A stretch of 64,000 nt of DNA from Exiguobacterium sp. RIT594. Its GTDB lineage: Bacteria > Bacillota > Bacilli > Exiguobacteriales > Exiguobacteriaceae. The notes under the pieces are model-generated. The model was not told where the DNA came from. It saw nothing but the letters and a program-made list of their open reading frames with translations, and ran no database searches. Position numbers and translations under genes: made by a program. Shown one piece after another: positions 16,353-25,349 of the stretch. The stretch is taken from the NCBI RefSeq assembly GCF_003339585.1, contig NZ_QPKF01000001.1:1736001-1800000 (forward strand). Reading direction: 5' to 3'. Within the stretch, counting starts at the first letter, position 1, and each line of letters opens with the position of its first letter.

Positions 16353-17414
16353 ATGAAGACGACTTCGAAACGGTTCGATCGCCAATTCGGAATCCATGTG
16401 TTAAACGGTCTTAGTATCGGAATTTTAGTTGCACTTATCCCCGGAGCTTTGCTTGGCGAACTTGCCAAAGCTTTGCTGCCTTACTTTTCCCCTGCCCAAC
16501 ATATCATCGACTCGACTGCGCTGGCGATGCGTCTGTTACCGATGGTGATTGGTGTCGCTGTAGCGATGCAATTTAAGACATCCCCCATCGAAACCACCTC
16601 GATTGGTTTGGCGACCGTCGTCGGATCAGGTGTCGCAAGCCGGACCGATACAGCCGGCTACCTATTCGTCGGGACCGGTGATGTCATCAACGCCGGATTG
16701 ACAGCAGCCATTGCAACGGCTCTCGTTCTGTGGATCGGCAATCGGTTTAAAACGTATACTGTCCTCGTCATTCCGACTTTAATTATTGTCGGAGCAGGCG
16801 GGATCGGTGTCCTGACCTATCCGTTTGTCACACAAATCACTGCCAGTATCGGTCAGTTGATTACACATTTTACGGTCCTTCAACCTGTGTTGATGGGAAT
16901 CACGTTAGCCGTCACCTTCTCTGTCCTGATTGTCTCTCCCTTGTCGACCGTCGGTATCGCAACTGCCATCAGCTTATCCGGTATTGCCGCCGGTGCTGCC
17001 AACTTAGGTGTCTGTGCCGCCGGATTCGGACTTGCGATTGCCGGCTGGCAAGCCAACTCACGTGGAACGTCGATTGCACACTTTTTGGGATCTCCTAAAA
17101 TTCAGATGGCAAATTTCATCCGAAATCCTATCATGATTTTACCTGTCATGTGCAGTGCAGCAGTTCTCGGCGGACTGGCTGGTGTTCTTGGAGTTGAAGG
17201 AACACCGTTCAGCGCCGGATTCGGTATGTCGGGGCTGATTGGTCCGATCAATGCCTTACATTTGATGGCCGGTGGTTGGACATGGGGCAATATCTCGATT
17301 GTCTTCGGTCTGTTCATTGCTTTGCCAATCCTTCTTTGTCTGTTTTTCCATCACGTATTCCGCCGTTTCCGTCCATGGACGAATCACGAACAATACCGTC
17401 TTGATTTTGATTGA
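16353..17414 (+). CDS. EIIC-like polytopic membrane protein (PTS_EIIC_2 type)
   Basis: A 353-residue, glycine- and alanine-rich membrane protein with about ten hydrophobic spans, resembling the stand-alone PTS_EIIC_2 group of the phosphotransferase EIIC family. Segments such as NGLSIGILVALIPGALLGEL and ASRTDTAGYLFVGTGD are characteristic. No EIIA or EIIB gene is nearby, so sugar phosphorylation by this protein alone is doubtful and its substrate is unknown. The ATG at 16353 has GGAGTG seven bases upstream; a GTG at 16344 is less likely because it lies inside that site. Confidence 0.78.
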   Translation: MKTTSKRFDRQFGIHVLNGLSIGILVALIPGALLGELAKALLPYFSPAQHIIDSTALAMRLLPMVIGVAVAMQFKTSPIETTSIGLATVVGSGVASRTDTAGYLFVGTGDVINAGLTAAIATALVLWIGNRFKTYTVLVIPTLIIVGAGGIGVLTYPFVTQITASIGQLITHFTVLQPVLMGITLAVTFSVLIVSPLSTVGIATAISLSGIAAGAANLGVCAAGFGLAIAGWQANSRGTSIAHFLGSPKIQMANFIRNPIMILPVMCSAAVLGGLAGVLGVEGTPFSAGFGMSGLIGPINALHLMAGGWTWGNISIVFGLFIALPILLCLFFHHVFRRFRPWTNHEQYRLDFD

Positions 17415-17459
17415 TACAAAAAAGAAGCGACGCTGTCAGCATCGCTTCTTTTTTGTATC
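17413..17459. terminator. Bidirectional terminator with an 18-base perfect stem
   Basis: Residues 17413-17430 pair perfectly with 17442-17459 around an 11-base loop, with T runs on both strands. It separates the convergent EIIC-like and HAD genes. Confidence 0.95.
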
Positions 17460-17463
17460 TTTA

Positions 17464-18090
17464 TTATACGTATTTCAATACGTCCATCGGTGTCTCTAAC
17501 TGATAATCAGCCGAATTCCATTCCTGTTCCGTTCCGAAACCGAACCGGCAAATGGCAACAGGCATCTGTTGGATTCGTGCGGCTTCGACGTCCGATGAAC
17601 GGTCTCCGACCATCAAATATTCGACCGCTCCGAATTCTTCTCGATGGGCTGCTAGAATATCGGCTTTTTGTTTACCTTGAACCGACTCCAGACATTTTGG
17701 ACTTGTAAAATACGAGCGAATGTTTTGACTGTCGAGCACTAGATTCAAATAGTGAACGCCGCAATTGCTTGCTGTCGAAACGATGTGTCCTTGTTTGTTC
17801 AACGCTTCTAACGTCTCACGAATCCCGTCAAACAAAACATCCTGTCCCGCCATCGTCTGTTCAAGATGATGGTGACGTTTTTTTCGAATCGCGCGAATGT
17901 CTTCTTCTGAAGCATCCGGAATCGCTTTTCTCCAAAAAGCATCCCCTGCCAAACCATAACTGGACTGCACACTCTCTTTTGATGGTTTGACAAGATGCGG
18001 CATATCTTCCATCGCCAGATGAATTGCCTCCGTCATTTGATTGGTTGAATCAATCAATGTTCCATCGATATCAAATAAAATCACTGCCAT
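17464..18090 (-). CDS. HAD superfamily hydrolase (phosphoglycolate phosphatase-like)
   Basis: A 208-residue haloacid dehalogenase-type phosphatase with motif I FDIDGTLIDST (about 6-16), a helical cap, motif II near STASNCG and motif III/IV in MVGDRSSDVEAAR. These are soluble phosphatases for small sugar phosphates or nucleotides; the substrate cannot be deduced here. It follows the DedA gene by 12 bases and is probably co-transcribed with it. Confidence 0.88.
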   Translation of the reverse strand: MAVILFDIDGTLIDSTNQMTEAIHLAMEDMPHLVKPSKESVQSSYGLAGDAFWRKAIPDASEEDIRAIRKKRHHHLEQTMAGQDVLFDGIRETLEALNKQGHIVSTASNCGVHYLNLVLDSQNIRSYFTSPKCLESVQGKQKADILAAHREEFGAVEYLMVGDRSSDVEAARIQQMPVAICRFGFGTEQEWNSADYQLETPMDVLKYV

Positions 18091-18102
18091 GTGAACACTC
18101 CT

Positions 18103-18687
18103 CTATTTTTTTAAAGCGTTTTGTTTTTTCATAAGCGTTTTCTTCCGGAAATAAACATATCCGGCTCCGAATACGAGTAACCCGATGAGCCAAGGTGTAT
18201 AGTGATGGAGTTCATGATGCCGTCCCATCATACCATGCCCCAGTTTTTTCCCGCCCCAAATGAAAAAGGCCGACCAGGCGAAAAAGGAGATTGTCGTGGC
18301 AATCGTGAACGTCAACCGTGAAACACCTGTCAATCCGGCCCCGATGGCAAATCCCATCCGCCACATCGGCGACAACAACAAGATAAAACGTCCGCGTGTG
18401 TCCATTTGACGTTGAAACTGATTCATCTTCGTTTCAGAAATCCGAAACCATTTAAATACACGGGCCAGTAAGCGGTCACTTCCGAGCCGACCAATCGTAA
18501 AGAAAATGTTTTGACTGACCACAAAACTGAGTACTGCGACGATCAACATAATGATGAGATTAAATTGCGTCGTATGTACCAGGTAACCCGCATAAGCTAA
18601 AGGGACTTCACTCGGTAAAAATGGAAACATCAACGTCAACATCATTCCGAAATAGCCATACGATTCAATCCACGAATGCCAAGCCAT
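18103..18687 (-). CDS. DedA family membrane protein
   Basis: A 194-residue polytopic protein of the DedA (VTT/SNARE-associated) family, several members of which flip lipid carriers or phospholipids across the membrane. Expected features are LPSEVPLAYAGYLV near the N-terminus, the re-entrant region, and RFILLLSPMWRMGFAIGAGLTGVSRLTF with its conserved arginines. The start has an eight-G ribosome binding site. A seven-base inverted repeat lies 15 bases upstream. Substrate unknown. Confidence 0.88.
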   Translation of the reverse strand: MAWHSWIESYGYFGMMLTLMFPFLPSEVPLAYAGYLVHTTQFNLIIMLIVAVLSFVVSQNIFFTIGRLGSDRLLARVFKWFRISETKMNQFQRQMDTRGRFILLLSPMWRMGFAIGAGLTGVSRLTFTIATTISFFAWSAFFIWGGKKLGHGMMGRHHELHHYTPWLIGLLVFGAGYVYFRKKTLMKKQNALKK

Positions 18688-18701
18688 GATCCCCCCCCTT
18701 T

Positions 18702-18728
18702 CACTGGATTTTTCTTCTAACTCCAGTG
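18702..18728 (-). repeat. Short inverted repeat upstream of the DedA gene
   Basis: CACTGGA (18702-18708) and TCCAGTG (18722-18728) are perfect complements, 13 bases apart. It may be an operator or a leader hairpin; there is no T run, so it is not a terminator. Confidence 0.35.
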
Positions 18729-18777
18729 TAACGAACTTTTGAGGTAGCGTACAGAAATCGTGTTCGGCTTCACGACT

Positions 18778-18813
18778 AAAAACCCTGCCGCTGACTCCAT
18801 GTCAGTGGCAGGG
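18778..18813 (-). terminator. Terminator of the DUF1232 gene
   Basis: A 13-base stem (18783-18795 with 18801-18813, one wobble) with a five-base loop, followed on the minus strand by five T residues. Confidence 0.88.
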
Positions 18814-18831
18814 CAGAATCAATTCATGCGA

Positions 18832-19266
18832 TTAATACGCATCTTCACTTTGGAGCGGTTGTGTGCTTGCTTTTTGTTGCTCATCTTGCCAGTCACTAAA
18901 ACGTGTCAATTCTTCAAACACCGTTTTTGTCACGAACAGAACGATGGCGATATCATCCGCAAAACCAAATCCAAGTACAAAATCAGGGACCAGATCAATT
19001 GGAGAAACGAGATAGATCAAAGCACCGATCACTTTCAAAATCGTCGTCCGGCGAATATTTCGATATTCACCTGACTGGTAAGAACGAACCATGTCGACAA
19101 ACAAGCGAACTGGTGAGAAAACAACTGATAAACTTGAATTTTTATTTATTTTATCAATTGCTCGTTTTAGCATCGAATTGGTTTTTTTAGGTTGATTAAT
19201 ATACGCTTTAGCTTCATCTGCATATTTTTCTTGTTCTGTTTCGAGCTTTTGATTTGATAAATCCAT
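18832..19266 (-). CDS. DUF1232 (YkvA-like) membrane-associated protein
   Basis: A 144-residue protein ending in the DUF1232 domain, recognised by YLVSPIDLVPDFVLGFGFADD at about 90-110 and the following hydrophobic helix. The N-terminal third is charged and helical. The ATG at 19266 is chosen because GGGGG lies seven bases upstream; an ATG seven codons earlier has no such site. The family is common in Bacilli and its function is not established. Confidence 0.83.
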   Translation of the reverse strand: MDLSNQKLETEQEKYADEAKAYINQPKKTNSMLKRAIDKINKNSSLSVVFSPVRLFVDMVRSYQSGEYRNIRRTTILKVIGALIYLVSPIDLVPDFVLGFGFADDIAIVLFVTKTVFEELTRFSDWQDEQQKASTQPLQSEDAY

Positions 19267-19359
19267 CAAAAATCCCCCATTCAACATAATAATAGCGTTA
19301 GCTATTCTCTATGTTCCCTAATGCCTATCTGGATAATCCTTTCTTCAAGGATCCAGTAT

Positions 19360-19385
19360 GTTTTAATCGATTCGTTTTCGGCTAT
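19360..19385 (+). promoter_or_regulatory. Possible sigma-B type promoter for the SDR gene
   Basis: GTTTTA (19360-19365), 14 bases, then GGCTAT (19380-19385), which differs from the sigma-B -10 consensus GGGTAT at one position. No good sigma-A promoter was found in the same region, which adds a little weight. Confidence 0.4.
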
Positions 19386-19434
19386 CTGATTATAGCAGTC
19401 TACTTAACTACACATTCCCCAGGAGGAATTTACA

Positions 19435-20184
19435 ATGAATCATATCAATCATACTGTCATCATCACAGGTGCTGCTAATGGCATCGGAGCTACACTTGCC
19501 AAGAGTTATGCCAAGGAAGGCGCATCGGTCATTCTGGCCGACATTGATCAAATGACCGGTGACGACCTTGCATCGGAAATCGAAGCTGACGGCGGAACCG
19601 CTTATTTTTATCATCTGGATGTTCAAGATGAACAAGACGTCAACCTATTGATTGATAAAGCGATCGAACATACCGGCCGGATTGATATCCTGATTAACAA
19701 TGCCGGCATCATGGTTCGTAAACCGTTACTTGAATTATCATTGGAGGAATGGGACCGTGTTCAACATACCAACCTGCGGAGCATCTTTTTAACGACAAAA
19801 GCCGCCACCCCTTATCTGAAGAAAAACCCGGCCGGTGGACGGATTGTCAATTTGGCCTCCACCCGTGCCTTTATGTCCGAGCCGGATACGGAATCTTACG
19901 CGGCTACGAAAGGCGGGATTGTCGCATTGACGCATGCTTTGGCCGTCTCTTTAGGACCCGACCGGATTTTAGTCAATGCGATTGCCCCCGGCTGGATTGA
20001 AACCGGAAATTATCATGAACTTTCACCAGAAGATCATAGCCAGCATCCGGCTGGACGAGTCGGAAAACCTGAAGATGTCGCCCGGGCTGCTTTGTTCTTA
20101 ACGAATCCTGATAACGACTTCTTAACGGGAGAAACATTGGTTCTCGACGGCGGAATGACACGAAAAATGATTTACGAAGAATAA
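19435..20184 (+). CDS. Short-chain dehydrogenase/reductase (SDR)
   Basis: A 249-residue classical SDR with the cofactor motif TGAANGIG (about 11-18), NNAG at about 87-90, and the catalytic Ser plus YAATK with Tyr and Lys around 155-159, ending DGGMTRKMIYEE. It reduces or oxidises a carbonyl/alcohol with NAD(P). The similarity is to glucose dehydrogenase-type and 3-oxoacyl reductase-type SDRs in general; the substrate is not clear. The acidic ADID at the end of the second strand favours NAD. The start has AGGAGG seven bases upstream. Confidence 0.9.
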   Translation: MNHINHTVIITGAANGIGATLAKSYAKEGASVILADIDQMTGDDLASEIEADGGTAYFYHLDVQDEQDVNLLIDKAIEHTGRIDILINNAGIMVRKPLLELSLEEWDRVQHTNLRSIFLTTKAATPYLKKNPAGGRIVNLASTRAFMSEPDTESYAATKGGIVALTHALAVSLGPDRILVNAIAPGWIETGNYHELSPEDHSQHPAGRVGKPEDVARAALFLTNPDNDFLTGETLVLDGGMTRKMIYEE

Positions 20185-20504
20185 GGCAAAACTAATCTAT
20201 ATAACCTTTTTGTTGATGCATCAAACGCTTCTTTTTTCAGTTCTTCTTAATATTACAAAAACATATCATCCCTTTTTTAAAAGTGAATCCTCGTATTCAC
20301 TTTTTTTATTTTTTCTTCTTTCCTGTTTTGCCAATAGCTTTCTCTCTTTTTTGAAAGAGTTCAAAGAATGATTTACAGAAAGGAATGTTACTCCCTGATA
20401 ATTTCCATATAATATTTTTAATGAAACTGTAACGGAGACTTGACCTATTTCTTGTTAGAGTAGAACAGGTAACATTTTAAAACATGTATCTGATTTAGGA
20501 AGGA
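20185..20504. other. AT-rich intergenic region between the SDR and M23 genes
   Basis: Contains the SDR terminator (20279-20312) and then about 190 AT-rich bases that must hold the promoter of the M23 gene. A TATAAT lies near 20410 without a good -35 box. TGTTAC and TGTAAC half-sites reminiscent of WalR boxes occur near 20390 and 20430. No gene is supported. Confidence 0.5.
20279..20312 (+). terminator. Terminator of the SDR gene
   Basis: AAGTGAAT (20281-20288) pairs with ATTCACTT (20295-20302) around a six-base loop and is followed by a seven-base T run. Confidence 0.85.
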
Positions 20505-21761
20505 ATGATTGATTCAACTATGAAATCATCTTTAAAGCAAACACTCGGTCTGTCCCTCATGACGATGACATTACTCTTCAGTCCACTTGTCCATCCGGTC
20601 GGAGCGGCAAGTTCTTATAAAGAAAAACAACAGCAAAACCATAAGCAGCAGTCAAAACAAAAACAAGCTCTCTCGAAAACGACAGCTCAATTGTCCAAAG
20701 CCCAGCAAAAGGTCTATGCCCTTGATCAACAAATCAATGGATTGACGTTGCAGGTCGTTGAGAATCAGCAAAAAATTGATCGAAACCGTAAGCAGATTAA
20801 ACGATTGGAACAAAAAATTGATGCCTTGCGCGAAAAGATCAACAAGCAGGAAAAAATGCTCGGAGACCGGTTAGCAGTCCGCCAGTCAAAAGCAGATGAG
20901 GATCCGCTTCTCGAAGCCGTTTTCGGTGCCAAGGATGTCGGCGATATGATCAGCCGGTTTAATGCTTTTAATACGATTGCTGAAAGCGATGCTTCTTTAT
21001 TAAAAGATTACGAACAAAATAAACATCAATTGGCACTTGCTCAAAAAGAATTGAAGCAAACCCGTGTCGATTTGATTGATGATCGCACGCTTCTAAAAAA
21101 GAAACAGCGTGAATTAAAAGCAGAAAAGATTAAACGAGCGACGTTGCTGAAGCGCTTGAAGACAGAAAAACGTTCCATCGAAACAAATATCCTGAGCTTA
21201 AAAGATGCAGCTGCTCAATTAAAAGCACAGGAAGTTGCTGCCCGTTCAGCTGCCCGAGCTGCACGACTAGCAGAAAAACAAGCAGCCGCGCAATCGGCGC
21301 AACCTGCTTCTGTTACAAAAGCAAGTACAAAAGTCCTGTCAAAAGCAACAGGAAAGTTCATTAAACCGGCTGCCGGTTCCATTTCACAAGGAATGGGTGC
21401 TGCCAGCGGAAGTAACGGCTATGCGTACCATAACGGGGTTGATTTTGCGGGTCCACTGAATTCGCCAGTCGTTGCTTCTGCGAGTGGAACTGTCATTCAG
21501 GCAAGCTCCGGCGGTCCTTACGGTAATCACGTCTATCTGTCACACAGCATCGGCGGAAAAACGTATACGACCGTTTATGCGCACATGAATTCTCTGACCG
21601 TCAAACAAGGGCAACAGGTGAAACAAGGGCAACAAATCGGTAACCTTGGAAGTACCGGAAATTCAACCGGTCCCCACCTTCATTTTGAGATTCATGACGG
21701 CGGTTATCAATACAATGCCAATGGCCGGACAAACGAACTGAATCCAAGTGACTTCTTTTAA
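20505..21761 (+). CDS. Secreted M23 peptidoglycan hydrolase with N-terminal coiled coil
   Basis: A 418-residue EnvC/PcsB-like protein. After a signal peptide (cleavage likely after VHPVGAA) comes a long lysine/glutamine-rich coiled coil (about 35-250), an Ala-rich linker, and a C-terminal LytM (M23) domain. The zinc ligands are present: HNGVD and GPHLHFE, so the peptidase should be active, cutting stem-peptide crosslinks during growth or division. Two possible starts exist (20505 and 20520); the second begins closer to the signal peptide core. Monocistronic. Confidence 0.9.
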   Translation: MIDSTMKSSLKQTLGLSLMTMTLLFSPLVHPVGAASSYKEKQQQNHKQQSKQKQALSKTTAQLSKAQQKVYALDQQINGLTLQVVENQQKIDRNRKQIKRLEQKIDALREKINKQEKMLGDRLAVRQSKADEDPLLEAVFGAKDVGDMISRFNAFNTIAESDASLLKDYEQNKHQLALAQKELKQTRVDLIDDRTLLKKKQRELKAEKIKRATLLKRLKTEKRSIETNILSLKDAAAQLKAQEVAARSAARAARLAEKQAAAQSAQPASVTKASTKVLSKATGKFIKPAAGSISQGMGAASGSNGYAYHNGVDFAGPLNSPVVASASGTVIQASSGGPYGNHVYLSHSIGGKTYTTVYAHMNSLTVKQGQQVKQGQQIGNLGSTGNSTGPHLHFEIHDGGYQYNANGRTNELNPSDFF

Positions 21762-21775
21762 CTCACTGTTGATGC

Positions 21776-21813
21776 AAAATCCCTCACCGGAATAACTCCG
21801 ATGAGGGATTTTT
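21776..21813. terminator. Bidirectional terminator between M23 and chemoreceptor genes
   Basis: AAATCCCTCA (21777-21786) pairs with TGAGGGATTT (21802-21811), with a further CGG/CCG pair inside. T runs are present on both strands; the flanking genes are convergent. Confidence 0.88.
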
Positions 21814-21830
21814 GGATGTTTCTTTTTGAA

Positions 21831-23480
21831 TTATAGTTTAAACTGACTGGTTTGTTGATCGAGTGAAGTCGTCGTTTGTTCCAGTTCCAGCATAAGTTGA
21901 TGAATTTGTTCGAATGATGCTTGTTGGTCACGCATCGATGCCGCGACCTCTTCGTTCCCCGCAGCCAGTTCTTCCATCACTCCACTGACTGAGCTGACCT
22001 GATTGACCACTTGATTGGCCTGGTCTTTCGATTGTAGTAACTGTGTCGTCATAAACTGGACGGCTTCCGTTACATCCGTCACGTGACCACGGGTTTCTTC
22101 GAATGCTGCTGTCACCTCAGCAAAGTTTTGGACCTGATGTGCTTGTTCTTTTTCAGATTGAAGTAACGCTTCCTGCAAAATCGCTCCGTCTGCCCGAATT
22201 GAACGAACGAGTGAGAAAATAGAGCGGGTTGCTTGATGTGTTTCATCCGCCAGCTTTTTCACTTCACTCGCCACGACAGCAAAACCACGTCCTGCTTCTC
22301 CTGCCCGTGCCGCTTCGATCGCAGCATTTAACGATAGTAAATTCGTTTGTGCCGAGACACTTGAGACGAGTTGCGCCATCTGTTCGATTTGCTGTGTTTG
22401 TTGCAAGAATCCAGCCAACTTGCGACCGAGTTCCTGATTTTGAAGAGTAGCCGTCGCCAGTGATTCCGCTTGTTCCTGCATGATGGTGGCACTTTTCCCC
22501 ATCGTCGTATCGGCGAGTTGTCCTTGACTCAACGCCTGTTGTGCCCGTTGTTCACTTTGTTCAAACAATGTACTCATATCCGTGATTGTACTGACTGTCG
22601 TTTGTAAGTCATCCGAGACGGTTTGCGTACCACTGGCCATTTCATTGATGGCATGTGTCATGTTTCCGGATACTTCGACGATATTGGCATTTTCAGTTGT
22701 CGCTTGTTCGCTCATCTGATTAATGGTCGTCGACGTTTGGCTGATTGTTCCGATGACGCCATGTAATGTCCCTTGCATTTGGGCGATTGCTGATTCGAGA
22801 CGGCCAATTTCATCCGTCCGTCCTGATACCTGCAGTTGTTGTGAGACATCCCCTTGCGAAATCTGTTCCGCCGTTTTAACGACCCGGCTGATCGGACGTG
22901 TGATGCTCCGCGCAAAGTACCAGTTGTAGAGTGCTAATGCAATCAGAAGGATGAATGTCGCGATTAAAACTGAACGTGTCAGATTCAACGTTTTGTCTTT
23001 CGCTTCTTGTTGCAGTACATCGTAAAATTCACCGTTCTTCGTATGTAACGTGTATAAATCGCTGAGTACCCCTTCCACCTGGGCCGCATGGGAACGGATC
23101 GCGATTGGATCAAGCGCATTTAATAATGTCGTCCGTTTCTCCGCTAAGACCGTATACTTCATTTTGGCACGATTCAAATCAGGTTTAAACCGATCAATCA
23201 AATAAGTTTTTTGTAATGAATCAACAGCTTTTTCATTTTTTTCACTCAAGGCAAGTGCCTGCTCTTTTTGATTTTCTGACGGCTGGCTGGCTAACCGGTT
23301 CCAGGCTGCCTGCTCATACAGTAGTTTAGTCTCCAGTTCTGAAATCTCGACTAACTGTTTTCCGTAATCCTCATTGTAGGACTGGATTTGCCGCAACTCG
23401 AATAATGTCCAACCCATCAGGGCGACGACACTGACAATCGTCACGAGTGTCGAAATTAAAAATCGTTTTCGTAACGTCAT
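21831..23480 (-). CDS. Methyl-accepting chemotaxis protein
   Basis: A 549-residue chemoreceptor: membrane span at about 8-28, an extracellular all-helical four-helix-bundle type sensor (30-168), second span at 170-190, HAMP domain (190-243) and a cytoplasmic signalling domain with the conserved hairpin [33 protein letters not shown] around 380-412 (first 20 residues: [20 protein letters not shown]). Its ATG overlaps the stop of the BMP lipoprotein gene by four bases, so the two are translated together. That suggests the receptor reads the ligand state of that lipoprotein. Confidence 0.94.
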   Translation of the reverse strand: MTLRKRFLISTLVTIVSVVALMGWTLFELRQIQSYNEDYGKQLVEISELETKLLYEQAAWNRLASQPSENQKEQALALSEKNEKAVDSLQKTYLIDRFKPDLNRAKMKYTVLAEKRTTLLNALDPIAIRSHAAQVEGVLSDLYTLHTKNGEFYDVLQQEAKDKTLNLTRSVLIATFILLIALALYNWYFARSITRPISRVVKTAEQISQGDVSQQLQVSGRTDEIGRLESAIAQMQGTLHGVIGTISQTSTTINQMSEQATTENANIVEVSGNMTHAINEMASGTQTVSDDLQTTVSTITDMSTLFEQSEQRAQQALSQGQLADTTMGKSATIMQEQAESLATATLQNQELGRKLAGFLQQTQQIEQMAQLVSSVSAQTNLLSLNAAIEAARAGEAGRGFAVVASEVKKLADETHQATRSIFSLVRSIRADGAILQEALLQSEKEQAHQVQNFAEVTAAFEETRGHVTDVTEAVQFMTTQLLQSKDQANQVVNQVSSVSGVMEELAAGNEEVAASMRDQQASFEQIHQLMLELEQTTTSLDQQTSQFKL

Positions 23481-24454
23481 TGGACCTTCACCTTGCCTTC
23501 CAGTATTTCTTGTTTCAATTGTTCGAGTCGTTGCAGTTCCTTCGCTGTAAAGTTGGCATTACGAATCGGTGCTAATTGAATGGCTCCATCTTTGACCCCT
23601 AACACGATTTGACCGGATTGAAGACCGGGCTCTTTGACGCTGTCGCCAATTTTCGTAATCGCAAGATCGACCTGTTTTAACATCGATGTCATGACGGCAT
23701 CCGGGGCAATTGCCGTTTGATCACTGTCGACACCAATTGCCTTATTGCCTTTTTCTTCTGCCGCTTCCAGAACACCGCTTCCGGTCAGTCCTGCTGCCGC
23801 ATATAACACATCCGCTTCTTTTTTCATTTGAGCGTTTGCCAGTTCCCGTCCTTTGTCCGGTGCAGCAAAGTCTTCCGCATAATCGACAAGGACACGGATA
23901 TCCGGATTGACGGCTGTTGCACCGGCCCGGTAGCCTTTTTCAAACTTTTCAATGAGCGGCGACTTCATACCGCCGATGAAACCAATCGTTTCACTGTCAG
24001 ATTGGATTGCTGCCGCTGCCCCCGCCAGATAACTGCCTTCATCCTCTTTAAATGTGACGGATAATACATTCGGTAGTTCTGACACGGCATCAATCAATGC
24101 AAACTGCTGTTTTGGATACTGTTTAGCAACTTTCTCTAAGTCCGCCTGTCCCATGAAACCGAGACCGACGACAACGGTCGGCTGTTGTTTCGCTAATGTG
24201 GCAAATGCCGCTTCATATGATTTTGTTTCGCTCAATTCTCTATAATCAATGAACCAGTCTTCTTTTTCACGCAGTAAGGACATGCCGCTCATGGCTGCAT
24301 CACTGAATGATTGATCCCCTAATCCGACATCGGATAAGACGACTGCCATTTTTCGACGCTCCTTCACTGCTTGTTGCGGATCATCGATGACACTTCCACA
24401 ACCCGCCAGACCGATTGTCAATGCTAGTATGGACAAACTGAATCGTTTTGACAT
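23477..24454 (-). CDS. BMP-family substrate-binding lipoprotein (Med/PnrA-like)
   Basis: A 325-residue extracellular lipoprotein: signal peptide with lipobox LAGC (Cys19), then the two-lobed BMP fold with [48 protein letters not shown] and [10 protein letters not shown]. Known BMP proteins bind purine nucleosides for ABC import, and the group includes B. subtilis Med. No ABC permease or ATPase is adjacent; instead the next gene is a chemoreceptor. The ATG at 24454 has GGAGGG upstream; a GTG six codons earlier is unlikely. Confidence 0.9.
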   Translation of the reverse strand: MSKRFSLSILALTIGLAGCGSVIDDPQQAVKERRKMAVVLSDVGLGDQSFSDAAMSGMSLLREKEDWFIDYRELSETKSYEAAFATLAKQQPTVVVGLGFMGQADLEKVAKQYPKQQFALIDAVSELPNVLSVTFKEDEGSYLAGAAAAIQSDSETIGFIGGMKSPLIEKFEKGYRAGATAVNPDIRVLVDYAEDFAAPDKGRELANAQMKKEADVLYAAAGLTGSGVLEAAEEKGNKAIGVDSDQTAIAPDAVMTSMLKQVDLAITKIGDSVKEPGLQSGQIVLGVKDGAIQLAPIRNANFTAKELQRLEQLKQEILEGKVKVQ

Positions 24455-24545
24455 ATTTCCACTTCCCTCCACTGTTCTACAATGGATTATCGGAAAGGTT
24501 GTCTGACTTCTTAACCTAAAAATAAAATTCAGAATTGTTTTAAAA

Positions 24546-24590
24546 CAAAAACGTGTCCTTCCCGCAACAACAGTTGCAAAAAGAACACGT
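24546..24590 (-). terminator. Terminator of deoC
   Basis: ACGTGTCCTT (24551-24560) pairs with AAGAACACGT (24581-24590) with one wobble on the minus strand; an inner GCAAC/GTTGC stem adds stability, and a T run follows on the minus strand. Confidence 0.8.
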
Positions 24591-24607
24591 CGGTCTATCA
24601 GATTAAA

Positions 24608-25273
24608 TTAGTAATCGCTGTCTGAAGTTCCACCTGTAACGATGGCAATTCCGGCAGAAGCACCGATACGTGTTGCGCCAGCATCGATCATTGCTTTTGC
24701 GCCTTCGAAATCACGAACGCCGCCTGAAGCTTTAACACCGATGTCAGGTCCGACTGTTTCACGCATGAGACGGATATCTTCTACCGTTGCGCCGCCTGTC
24801 GAGAAACCAGTTGACGTCTTGACAAAATCTGCACCTGCTTTGACTGATAACTCAGCAGCTGTTTTAATTTCTTCTTTTGTTAAGAGACAGTTCTCGAAGA
24901 TGACTTTGACGAGTGTCCCGTTTGCTGCTTCGACAACCGCACGAATGTCGCGTTCAACAAGTGAAAGATCGCCGTCTTTTAATGCGCCGATATTTAAGAC
25001 CATATCGATTTCTGTTGCTCCGTTTTTGATGGCATCTTGTGTTTCAAATGCTTTTACTTCTGGTGTGTTTGCACCAAGTGGGAAGCCGATGACTGTACAG
25101 ACTTTAACTGCGTCGTCTGATTTCAAAAGTTCTGCTGCGAGTGCTACGTTTGTCGGGTTGACACAGACGCTTGCAAATTTGTATTCGAGTGCTTCCTTAC
25201 AAAGTGTTTCGATTTGAGCACGTGACGTTTCTGCTTTTAAAGCGGTATGGTCGATCATTCCTGCTAAATTCAT
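24608..25273 (-). CDS. deoC: Deoxyribose-phosphate aldolase
   Basis: It cleaves 2-deoxyribose 5-phosphate to acetaldehyde and glyceraldehyde 3-phosphate, completing deoxynucleoside breakdown. At 221 residues it has the normal length. Visible family features are the opening [20 protein letters not shown], the Schiff-base lysine in [16 protein letters not shown] and the second lysine in [18 protein letters not shown] lies nine bases before the ATG. It stands alone here rather than with pdp, cdd or deoD, and is followed by a terminator before the BMP lipoprotein gene. Confidence 0.96.
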   Translation of the reverse strand: MNLAGMIDHTALKAETSRAQIETLCKEALEYKFASVCVNPTNVALAAELLKSDDAVKVCTVIGFPLGANTPEVKAFETQDAIKNGATEIDMVLNIGALKDGDLSLVERDIRAVVEAANGTLVKVIFENCLLTKEEIKTAAELSVKAGADFVKTSTGFSTGGATVEDIRLMRETVGPDIGVKASGGVRDFEGAKAMIDAGATRIGASAGIAIVTGGTSDSDY

Positions 25274-25349
25274 GATTCATTTCCTCCTTAAGGATATCCC
25301 TTAGACTCTGTTTCCATTCTATCACGCAAGAGGTCAGACTTCTATCTTT

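Noticed and set aside
24642-25217. 191-codon open frame antisense to deoC
   Set aside because: It is the shadow of deoC in the opposite frame: low-complexity Ser/Ala/Thr content, no ribosome binding site and no resemblance to a protein family.
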